From the NCBI GenBank assembly GCA_019925795.1, contig CM034311.1:7364126-7428125 (forward strand): DNA of 64,000 nucleotides, read 5' to 3'. This stretch comes from Dendrobium chrysotoxum (Eukaryota > Streptophyta > Magnoliopsida > Asparagales > Orchidaceae). The notes beneath the pieces were generated by a model. That model was given only the letters and a program-made list of their open reading frames with translations. It did no database searches and was not told the origin of the DNA. Positions 55,530 to 64,000 of this stretch are shown here, piece after piece (position 1 is the stretch's first letter; the number at the start of each line of letters is the position of its first letter). The position numbers and the translations under genes were made by a program.

Positions 55530-57363
55530 TTAAAGTTTGAGATGCACCAAGAGGGGAGGTGAATTGGTACTTTAAAAATAAGTCCTAAATAGGAATACTA
55601 CTTTTGTAGAATTTTTAGAGATTAAAAATAAGTAAATTAATTACCCGATGCATAAGCTAACAAACTAATAACAATTTCAGTGATGATGATGAAATTCTAC
55701 ATTACACAACAGAATATTGATCTCAAAAATTCACCAAGCAGTTATAACAAAATTTAAATGCAAAAAGTAAAGTGCAGAAAAAGAAAAAGCACACTAAAAA
55801 TTTTTATAGTGGTTCGGTCAACCTTGACCTACGTCCTCCCCAGATTCCTCCACTCTAGGATTTTGCACTAATAAAAGTTACTCTCCTTTTGCTCCCACAG
55901 TAAGGTGGAGAAGCCTTTACAAACTCACTTTCACCAAACTTTTGATATGGTGGAGTGCCAGATGCTATGTCACCCTCCTAGTGATGATAGTGGACCTTGA
56001 CTCATTTCTCTCCCTCTTGGAGAAGGCAGAGAACCTCAACTCCTTTTTCTCCTCTTGGAGAAGGAAGAGAACCTCGAGGTCTCGACTAAGAAGCCTCTCT
56101 CCCTAGAGAGCTCCAAAAAGACTCACCAAGACCATAGGAGGAACAAGGGTGCAGCTAGCCCAGAGTAATTGTGTGATCCCCTCACATTACTTCTCCCTTA
56201 TGCTCAAGCTCACCTTCTCCTTCCACTCACAAACCTTGGCTTTCTTCAAAACAGCTCTCTCTCTGAGTTCCTCCTTCAGTCACGTTCCTCTCTCAGCATT
56301 ACTATAAAAAGATTAAAATATAGGCTTCAAGAAACCCTAAAAATTTAAGTTAGACGTCACTATTCATACAATATGATCCAAGTTCTTACAATACGATCAG
56401 TTCAAAACTAGTCCCATCTAGTATGATATAAACAGTAGTTCAAATGAATTATTTAAATTTATGAATACATCATGTAGTATGATTCATAGATTGTCTAGTA
56501 TGACCTATTTAATTTTCTCAATTCATACGGGACGATTCCTGGGACGACTAAAAGTCATTTCTATCACTCATCCCATATTATTTTTATCGTATAGTATGGT
56601 TAGTTGTTTTTAGGTTAATTATCCAGTATAATATGAATATCATACAATATGAGTAGTTTAAAAATTGTAGTTTCATCTGGTATGATCTTCAGGAGACCAA
56701 AATCATCTCTATTAATCATCTGGTACAATTTACATCGTACACTATAATCGACTAAGATTAATTAAACCATGATTTAATTGATTAATTATAGGGGTTTATT
56801 TTAGTAAGATTTCAAATATTCATATAGTATGATTCACATCATATAGTACGATTAGTTCAAAAATTAATTTTAAAATCTTACTTAAATTAATCTGGCGGCT
56901 AGGGTTTTAAAATCAAAATGAATCATACAGTACGATCCATATCATTCAGTATAATTAGTTCATAGAAACTTTTTTTTTTCAATTAGCTATTAAGCCTATT
57001 TTTAGATAACAGATCATATAGTATGATTGAAAATCGAATAGTATGATTTGTAAGAAAAATCTTAACTTCAAAAAACATTTTCTCTCCCTGTATGTGTGTG
57101 TATGGTCATCCAATTTGAATACACTCTTTCATAGCCACACTCAAGAAATGGAAAATAAAGAAAATGAAAAATTATAGACTCTTTTGCATCCTATTCTACC
57201 CAATCTTGAGTTTTTAGCAGTCTTGAGCAATGTATATCTTACCTGAAATGTGAGTGCTCACAGACAAAAATAATATATAAAATATTTAAGAAAAAATATA
57301 ATAATTCAATCAATATTATTTGTCATCATCAAAATAATAGACTAGGTATTCTGGATTGTAACA
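55530..57363 (-). mobile_element. Copia solo LTR inserted in gypsy-2
   Basis: On the minus strand it runs from TGTTACAATCCAGAATACC (57363 downward) to a mutated CTTTAA end at 55530, 1,834 bp, flanked by exact CACTG. It is closest to copia-2 LTRs (same start and the GTATGATCC-type palindrome series at 56350-57050). The primer-side hairpin units are at 55880-56080, and CCAATTCACC (GGTGAATTGG on plus) is at 55558-55567. No internal sequence is attached, so it is a solo LTR. Confidence 0.88.
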
Positions 57364-57368
57364 CACTG
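57364..57368. repeat. Target site duplication of minus-strand solo LTR, right copy
   Basis: CACTG matches 55525-55529. Confidence 0.85.
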
Positions 57369-57775
57369 GTCCCAGAAAGATTTTTTAGCTTGTCGAAGGA
57401 GCTATTTCTTTTCACCTTCCTTAAGTCGATAAATCTATTTCGAGTGGGATTATTGACTTCGGGTTCTTGAGCAGGCAGGTTTGATGGGTGCACAGGCAGT
57501 GATTTTCGCTAAGCTCAAAGCTCACCATTCTTCTTTCTCCAAATGAGGAGGCTTCAGCAGCATGCTTTTCAAGTGTAAGTAACACGATTGGTAAAGTAGT
57601 GGTGTTAGAAGTCACCACTGAGATTCTTCTACCATCTACAACCCTTTTAGTAGTTGGGGCTTCTAGCTATAACAGCCTCTAAAAATAGAAATCCTCTTAC
57701 AAGTATTTTTAGCAGTAGGTCATTGCACTAGAAGATATGCATGATGTGTAAAGGTTCTAGTAAAATGGGGTCTCT
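57369..57775 (-). pseudogene. gypsy-2 upstream region, continued beyond the solo LTR
   Basis: The minus frame 57421-57618 encodes a 65-residue peptide without a recognised domain. It is joined to 55524 once the solo LTR and one CACTG copy are removed. Copia-3 interrupts it on the right. Confidence 0.4.
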
Positions 57776-59608
57776 TAAAAGTTTGTTAGGAATGTTAAGC
57801 CCTTGTGAACAATTCCCGAGACTAACCAAGAGAGGGGGTGAATTGGTTATTTTAAAAATTCATGAGCAAAAATGATTTAGAAAAATCTTTTTGAGTGTTT
57901 TAAAACAATTACAGTTTCACAATGATGTGCAGATGTTCAACTATAACAGAATAATATTCACAATCACACAATCATCATCAGAAAAATAAAGGTGAAAGAT
58001 AATCAGAAAGAACACACCAGATTTTATAGTGGTTCAGTCAACTTGACCTACGTCCACTCTCTAGAGCCTCTCCTTCGGGTATTGCACTAACACTAAGTGA
58101 CTCTCCTTCTGCTCCCTCAGCAAGGCGAAGAATCCTGTACAAAACTCCTTTCCTCCAACCCGGTGAGGCAGAGAACCTGGACGCCTTTCGCTTCATCCTG
58201 AAGCAGGGAGAGAACCTGGACTCCTTTTGCTTCCTCCTGAAGTAGGCAGAGAACCTGGATCTTCTTGCGGACGATCCTACCACAGAGACACCAACAAGAT
58301 AAAGGACGACGACCAGATAATATGACTCAAATCCTTGCTTGGAGTAACCTTTGTGAACACCTCATAAACTCCCTCTCACAAGATCCTCTCTCTCTCTCTC
58401 CCAAGCTCTCTCTCTCTCTCTCTCTCTCAAGGTTCTCTCTGGTAAGGAAGGTGGAAAAAGATCTTTCTTGTTGAAAGAAAAAGATCTTAAATAGTATGGC
58501 TCAAAAATTTCCCTAAATTTTAACTGGTCATCAAAGATCGTCTAGGACAACTGACCGATCATCCTATACGATCAGTGCAAAATAACATATATAAGCCTAG
58601 ATGATCTGATTTCTCTAGATAATTAGAAGACAAAATTTGTTCAGATCATCCCGTACGATTATGTAATCATTCGAGATGATTAGTATAAATAAGGAATTTC
58701 ATCCAGAAGATAGCTCAGACTGTCCAGGGAAACTTATGATCGATGATCTCAAAATGACTTGATCGTTCAGGATGATATCCCTATCATCCTGTACGCTTAG
58801 TTCAAAAATGATAAATCATCCCGCACACAGTTAGGGTCGTAAAGCCAAAACCTACTGGACGATCTTAAAATGACTTGTCATCCCAGATGATATATCTATC
58901 ATCCTGTACAATTAGTTCAAAATTGGGAATATCATCCAGCACATTCCTTGGGTCGTCCAAGTGAAGTGCTCTAGATGGTCAAGATTTTGTATGTATCATC
59001 CAGGATAATATTACGATCATCCAGGATGATATGATTGTGTCAATCAGATATTAATTACTTTCCTTAATCACCAGACTAATTTAGGCATGATTATAAATGA
59101 TCATACAGGATGATACATATATCATTCGGGAAGATCAAACCAAATATCTAAAAATAAAAACTTGCCTAACTTAATCTGGCGGCTGAGAATTTTTGATTTG
59201 AGCCTATCATCCTGTATGATGGGTCTATCATCAAGGATGATCTGCTTAATTAAACTGACTTAATATGGCTGCCCTAGTTAGGGTTTCTATTTTCACTGGA
59301 TCATCTAGGATAATATGAATATTATCCAGGATGATTTGAACAAAATTGGAAACAAAAACTCTAACTCACTAAAACTCTCCCCCTGGGTGTATGTATGCCA
59401 GGTTACTTAGCTTGGGGATTTGTTACATTACACTTGACTCAATAAAAATAAAAAAGTATATTGACCCTGAATTACAAACAAACAGACTCGATCTTGGGCT
59501 GGCTTGAATTGCAAATGATCCTATGAACATGAAAGATTTGGCACTCAAATAGAAACAAAAAGGTTTGTTATCATCAGAATTATAGTTCTTGAAACCAGAT
59601 TTGTAACA
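57776..59608 (-). repeat. copia-3 3' LTR (1,833 bp)
   Basis: On minus it starts TGTTACAAATCTGG at 59608, right after the polypurine tract, and ends AACTTTTA at 57776 (CA mutated to TA). The LTR holds a palindrome series of the ATCATCC.GGATGAT type between about 58540 and 59340, CT runs (GA on minus) at 58386-58431, hairpin units at 58118-58262, and the conserved CCAATTCACCCCCTCTCTTGG at its end (about 57854-57834). Confidence 0.9.
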
Positions 59609-59861
59609 ATCTCTCCCTTTTTGATGATGTCAAACATTTATTATTAATTCACAATTTAGTAAATAAACACGGTGAATATTTGGTTCAAACATCACTGAAT
59701 ATTTTCATTGATAATAAAAAACTTTATAATGACCCACAAACTACTCCCCCTTTTGACATCTCATAAAGGAGAAAACACAACACAAACATCAGCAAAAATA
59801 AAAACAAACAGATAGAAAAAATAGTACAAAACGAACACAAACATCAAAAAATATAAGAAGA
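59609..59861 (-). other. copia-3 3' UTR with polypurine tracts
   Basis: The tract next to the LTR reads AAAAAGGGAGAGAT on minus (59622-59609). A second, in the conserved TGTCAAAAGGGGGAGTAG context, lies at 59743-59760. The rest is AT-rich without a frame. Confidence 0.8.
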
Positions 59862-60987
59862 CTAGTAGAAAGGGGGATACTGATCAGATGGAGGAGGTGG
59901 CGGTGGCTGAAAGAGGCTATGGAGAGTGGCAAACTGCTCGCCCAACCAGGCCATATCCTGGTCGTGCTGCTACTGCTACTCCTTGGCAATATAGGTGTTG
60001 AAGTGATTGGCATCCTCAGCATGCTGCTGCTCCTGGGTAATGATGTAGGAGACAAAATGTGCCTCCCACTGGTCAAACCAGTGCACCAGGTGATCCAGAG
60101 GTGACTCTATCTGGAGAGGAGCAGGTGCGGGTACCGGAGCAACTTCTTCCTCTTCTCCCTCAACATCCGTGCTGGGCTCCGTATGAAGTCATGTACTATC
60201 CAGAACATGGAAGGATTTGTTGGAGAAGAAGGAAGGAGGGACATCGGGTGGAACCAGATATTATAGATTATATTTGGTCTCGAGAGCATAGGTAATGATG
60301 TGTCCTAGGGTTAGATTTGGGCGTCTCATGTGCCTCGGATCCCTAATGCTAGTGAGGTGTTTGATGTAACGAAAGAGGAGATTAGTAGCATTGAAATCAC
60401 GGTGGGCTAGGATGTAGAAGGTAGTCAGGGAGAGTAAGGGGGTGATGTGGATGTGGTCCCCAGCTTTTGGAATAATAGAGGAGCGAAGGACATACTGGAC
60501 TATCCGAGCATCCTTAAGTAAGGAAGAGTATGCATTATCATGATAGTGGACGTTGGTGCCCCTAAGAAATCGATTTACAACACTTCAGTCAAAATCAGGG
60601 TCAGAGGAGATGAGATGGAGTTAGTTACAAGTAATTGAGAGTTAAAGAATATCATGGAAGTCTTAGGTGGTAAGTTCAACAGGGCAGTGATTAACAGAAG
60701 ATCGGAGTGCAGAGTAAGACGAATCAATGCGAAGGTTCACAAAGAAAACATGTAAAAGCTCAGACTGAATGGAAAGCTAAAGTCAGGATGAATGTGGGGG
60801 AAGTGTGGGCGAAAAGATCTAAGACAGGATAAGTCAGAATGCGGGGATTGACAATTTTGGATTAGGTGATCCCCACCTCAAGGTATTGCTGGAAGGAAGC
60901 CTGATCGGCTACTTCAGGAAAGTGGGGATCGACATTTCCCCTAGAGCAAGTAGTACTCAGATGCTGAGATCGTTTGCCACCAGCCAT
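59862..60987 (-). pseudogene. copia-3 extra ORF (putative plant transposon protein family)
   Basis: The start is ATG at 60987 (MAGGKRSQHLSTT), like MAGGSKRG in copia-2. Central pieces read DARIVQYVLRSSIIPKAGDH and IHITPLLSLTTFYILAH, then RYIKHLTSIRDPRHMRR and LTLGHIITYALETKYNL, close to copia-2 and to the 'putative plant transposon protein' domain. The end is FATLHSLFQPPPPPPSDQYP and TAG at 59862-59864. Length near 375 codons against 365 in copia-2. About six stops and one or two frameshifts are present. The role is unknown; I see no membrane segment or nuclease motif. Confidence 0.8.
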
Positions 60988-61068
60988 TTGAATATGAGTG
61001 GATGAAGGATTGAAAGAAGAATGGTGAAAAATGGTGAAGATAATGGTGAGATCGTTTGCCACCTCCAG

Positions 61069-61481
61069 ATCATCCAGGACGATAGCAGGACCTTCCAGGA
61101 TGATAGTAGTAATTATGGCGTCCAGGATGATTGGTTAAAAAGGTGGTCGGATCATCCAGGATGATCGGATATCGTCCAGGATGATTAGACACAGATGATC
61201 GTCTCGAGGAGACAGGTTAGATGACTTTTGACTAAAGGTATTATCTAGAACGATTAGGTGGATCATCCAGAATGATAAGCAATAAAAGAAACAAACGGGT
61301 TAAATTTAAATTATCCAACTGCTGCCACTTGGATCATCTTGGACGATGAGGTGGATCATCCAGGATGATCACCAATAATTGGTACATACCAGTCATTAGA
61401 TCATGGTGGGAATGATTTGATTGGATCGTCCAGGATGATATATGGATCATCTAGGACGATGTATAGATCATCTAAGACGAT
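61069..61481 (-). repeat. Array of about 12 short palindromes between pol and extra ORF of copia-3
   Basis: The consensus is ATCATCCAGGATGAT (7-base arms, one central base). Starts: 61069, 61090, 61117, 61151, 61171, 61240, 61262, 61333, 61355, 61425, 61446, 61467. Neighbouring copies are spaced 21, 20, 22, 22, 21 and 21 within pairs or the triplet, with larger gaps between groups. 61151 and 61355 are perfect. Confidence 0.9.
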
Positions 61482-61523
61482 GTAAAAAAAATTTGACCAA
61501 GACAAAGAATGGAGAGGAAAGAT

Positions 61524-61600
61524 CAGAGATCCCAACAACAACAACAACAACAACATCAAGCCTTTATCCCACTACGTGGGGTCGGCTACAGAGATCCCAA
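61524..61600 (-). mobile_element. 5'-truncated Au-like SINE tail with 12-bp target duplication
   Basis: CAGAGATCCCAA occurs exactly at 61524-61535 and 61589-61600. Between them are (CAA)n, then CCTTTATCCCACTACGTGGG and GTCGGCTA, the widespread 3' end of Au-type plant SINEs, here on the minus strand with its TTG-repeat tail. Only 53 bp of the element is present, so it was truncated on insertion. Confidence 0.8.
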
Positions 61601-62883
61601 AAACAGAAAAAAAAAATCAAAATCAAAATCAAATCAAATCAAAGAAAAATTGAAACGAGAAAATAATAGTAAAATTAACGGAATTTTTCTTTTTTTTATT
61701 TTTTTTGTTTCTTTTAATCGACCAGCTTCAGTAAAATAGAACTTTTCTTGATTTTCAATTTAAAAGCTAATAAGAAGAAAATCAACCATGCTGAAATCTA
61801 AAAAAATTTAGAAAATAAACTTTCATAACTCCTATCTCAGACCCGTTACAGATTCAAATTCCTTGTAAATAAAAGTTTAATTCAGAAGAAAAGAAATTAG
61901 ATTAGAAAAGAGATCCTTTCAAGCCTCATTCCAAAAAATATCAAATAGAATAGTATTACAAAGTAAGAAATCAGAAATCATGATTTTTTGTCTCAAGCTT
62001 TTGAAAATATTAGGTGGCGCATGAATTTTTCTAAGACATTTAAAGATCTGAAAGGGAAGAAAGCTTATTTTTTTGTGGGTTCATTTTGTGCCTCTTTTTC
62101 AGTTTGTTTGACGCACTTTATGCATCTTTTAATTTTTGATACACTTTGTGTATCTTTCCAATTTGGCGATATTATGAATCTTTTTAGCTTTGGGCTTATT
62201 TTGTCCCCTTTTTTTTTATTTTGGCACTCTTTGCACATCTTTTACATGTTTGCTTCTTTTTATAATCATTAAAGAATCTCAGTTCTAAATTACCTTCCAA
62301 ATATAAGAGAAGATAGAACTCACTTTCTACAATAAGGAGTAACTCACAGAACAAAAATCATACATCATATGATAAGTGCAATCACCTGATTAAGAAAAAT
62401 ATAATAATGATCCCAAGCTTTGAAAATACTATTCATATGAGGTAGATTACTGTAGGTGGATAAAATAGATCTCTATTTCAAAAACTAACTTTTTAATTTT
62501 GAAGAAGATTTTTATCCAAAAGAAATAATATACCATTAAAGGAGTTAGAGGAAGAGAAACAATCATCAACGTTTCTTCCCTTTAACAGATTCATAGGAGT
62601 TAATCACTACTTACAAGCTTCTAAATAAAAACAAGGCAAAACTCTCAGTCAAAAATCTAATTTATCAATAGTAGTGAGTAGTGATATGATTTAGAAGAAA
62701 AGCAATAAATTAAGAATAAGTAGAAAATTGTATCAAAATAAATACTCAAATCAAGAAAATAATAACACTAAAAAGAAAATCAACAGAGAATAAAAACTAA
62801 CAGGAAACAGATAATCAAATCAAACATAAAACTAACAGAAAAAAATGAAAAATAAAAAATTCAGAAATCATCAGTCATCAGAT
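61601..62883 (-). other. AT-rich spacer between copia-3 pol and palindrome array
   Basis: There is no recognisable frame. It is 1.4 kb where copia-2 has 0.15 kb, so it may contain further insertions. A degenerate tandem repeat of about 35 bp (CA.TTT.TGYATCTTT words) lies at about 62095-62245. Confidence 0.5.
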
Positions 62884-63400
62884 TCATGCATATATGTAAA
62901 TCACACCCAATCTGGTCCTTGAAATGTTGAATGAGTCAATGGCTAGTGGTTTAGTAAAGATGTCAGCCAGTTGACTTTTAGTTGCTACATAATGTAGCTT
63001 AATATCCCCTTTTATAACATGGTCCCTAATAAAGTGATGCCTTATGTTAATGTATTTGATTATTAAATGTTGGATAGGATTCTTAGAGATGTAGATGGCA
63101 CTAGTGTTATCACATAGAACTGAAACTATGCCAACAGGTAATCTAAATCCAAAACTTATTGCTTCAACTAAAGGACTTGGGCTACACAACTTCCTAAGGC
63201 AATGTACTCAGCTTTAGCAGTGGACAATGCAACTGAGTTGTGTTTTCTACTGAACCAGAAGACTAAAGACTGTCCTATGAATTGGCAAGTTCCAGAAGTG
63301 CACTTTCAATCCACCCTACATCTTACAAAATCAGAATCGAATATACAATAATCTCAAAAGAAGCGTTGTGCCTTGGATATCAGATCCCTAAGAGATATCT
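62884..63400 (-). pseudogene. copia-3 RNase H
   Basis: The minus frame 62884-63189 has VLCDNTSAIYISKNPIQH, INIRHHFIRDHVIKGDIKLH and QLADIFTKPLAID, ending GVIYIYA at 62884. Upstream, in another frame (63190-63370), KCTSGTCQFIGQSLV and STAKAEYIALGSCVAQ give the middle of the domain. A frameshift near 63185 and a stop near 63320 break it. These are the same landmarks as copia-2 at 30210-30669. Confidence 0.88.
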
Positions 63401-64000
63401 AAGATTCTCTTAACTGCAGTAAGGTGGGATTCCTTAGGATCAGCTTGAAATCTAGCACAAAGATAAACACTAAACATAATATCAGGTCAACTGCAGTCAG
63501 GTAAACTAGTGATCCAATTATTTCTCTAAACTTCTTATAATCAATAGATTTTCTATTTGAATCCTTATCTAATTGAATAGTGAAACTCATGGGAGTGTTG
63601 ATTGTCTTAGCTTTGTCTATTTCATATTTCTTCAAGATGTCCTTAGTGTATTTTGATTAATTTAAAAAGGTTCCATCATCCATTTGCCTTATACTAAATC
63701 CCAAAAAGTAGAACAATTCTCCTATCATACTCATCTCAAACTCCTTACTCATTATTTTAGAAAAATCATCACATAAGTTTTTATCAGAAGATCCAAAAAG
63801 TATATCATCAACATAGATTTGGACAATGAGTAAATCATCTCCTACTTTCCTCAGAAAAAGGGTGATATCTACGCTCCCCTTAACAAACTCTCTTTCTAAT
63901 AGGAATGAACTAAGCCTCTCATACCAAGCTCTAAGTGCCTGTTTCAATTCATATAAGGCCTTTTTTAATTTATAAACTTAATTAGGATATTCTGAACTCT
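63401..64000 (-). pseudogene. pol: copia-3 reverse transcriptase, C-terminal part
   Basis: The frame 63657-63947 begins at the window edge with KQALRAWYERLSSFLLE and holds LLIVQIYVDDILFGSSDKN, so the catalytic YVDD and the Gln before it are intact, unlike copia-1 and copia-2. One stop (DDGTFLN-stop-SKYTK near 63658) separates it from 63399-63635 (YEIDKAKTINTPMS...RKSIDYKKFREIIGSLVYLT), after which a frameshift near 63490 occurs. The N-terminal half is outside the window. Confidence 0.9.

Larger units (their letters stand above)
48424..57775 (-). mobile_element. gypsy-2: Tat-lineage Ty3/gypsy element, minus strand, incomplete
   Basis: Read on the minus strand from 57775 down: upstream/gag region, gag, RT, RNase H, second RNase H, integrase, then 3' UTR repeats. 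A copia solo LTR interrupts it (55530-57363) and copia-3 truncates the view at 57776. Gag shares the NPRKHLA...GNTGGNDALL signature with gypsy-1, and both have a second RNase H, so they are the same lineage, though their sequences are too different to be copies of one family. No protease core is found. The 5' LTR and primer site would lie beyond copia-3, outside the window. Confidence 0.8.
57776..64000 (-). mobile_element. copia-3: SIRE-like Ty1/copia element, 3' part only, running off the window
   Basis: On the minus strand it shows, from 64000 down, RT, RNase H, a 1.4-kb AT-rich spacer with a SINE tail, a palindrome array, an extra ORF, polypurine tracts and the 3' LTR (59608-57776). Its layout after pol is that of copia-2. 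Pol has fewer stops here than in copia-1 or copia-4, so it may be among the younger copies. The 5' LTR, gag and the start of pol are outside the window. Confidence 0.9.

Noticed and set aside
58386..58431. CT run as a separate microsatellite of interest
   Set aside because: A matching GA run sits at the same LTR position in the solo LTR (38768-38789), so it is part of the LTR and prone to slippage.

Overview
This window looks like plant nuclear heterochromatin. I see no host gene, no tRNA or rRNA gene and no bacterial feature. It is AT-rich and made almost entirely of decayed LTR retrotransposons inserted into one another. The plant assignment rests on Tat-type Ty3/gypsy elements with a second RNase H domain, on Ty1/copia elements with SIRE-like protein motifs and an initiator-Met primer site, and on a short Au-like SINE tail. 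I cannot name the species. Coding regions carry many stops, frameshifts and deletions, so I list them as pseudogenes.

Layout. (1) 1-39468, plus strand: a large Tat-lineage gypsy element (gypsy-1). It has a partial 5' LTR (1-1661), a primer binding site, gag, protease, RT, two RNase H domains, integrase, a 3' UTR with a 212-bp dimeric tandem repeat, and a very long 3' LTR ending at 39468. Three copia insertions interrupt it, each with a 5-bp target duplication: copia-1 (7258-16001, ATTAG), copia-2 (23986-34596, CAACT) and a solo LTR (37682-39429, ATCCT/GTCCT). (2) 39755-43245, plus: copia-4, cut off at both ends. (3) 43247-48420: noncoding repeats plus a plus-strand open region resembling a plant mobile domain (PMD) protein, lying antisense downstream of the next element. 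(4) 48424-57775, minus: a second Tat element (gypsy-2), interrupted by a minus-strand copia solo LTR (55530-57363, CACTG duplication). (5) 57776-64000, minus: the 3' part of copia-3 (3' LTR, extra ORF, palindrome array, RNase H, RT), which runs off the window.

The most interesting signal joins three parts of the copia elements. Copia-2 and copia-3 both carry, between pol and the 3' LTR, (a) an array of 15-bp palindromes, mostly in pairs 19-22 bp apart, and (b) directly after it an extra ORF related to the 'putative plant transposon protein' family with a conserved proline-rich C-terminus. The same palindromes are scattered in the upstream part of each LTR. The consensus differs between elements (ATCGTACTGTACGAT in copia-2, ATCATCCAGGATGAT in copia-3), yet within an element the LTR and internal copies agree. 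This suggests co-evolving binding sites, perhaps for the extra ORF product. A second candidate is a row of small hairpins with covarying stems in the transcribed part of the copia LTRs.

All boundaries come from reading by eye. Those backed by TG/CA ends and target duplications are good to the base; gag and pol limits in decayed copies are approximate.
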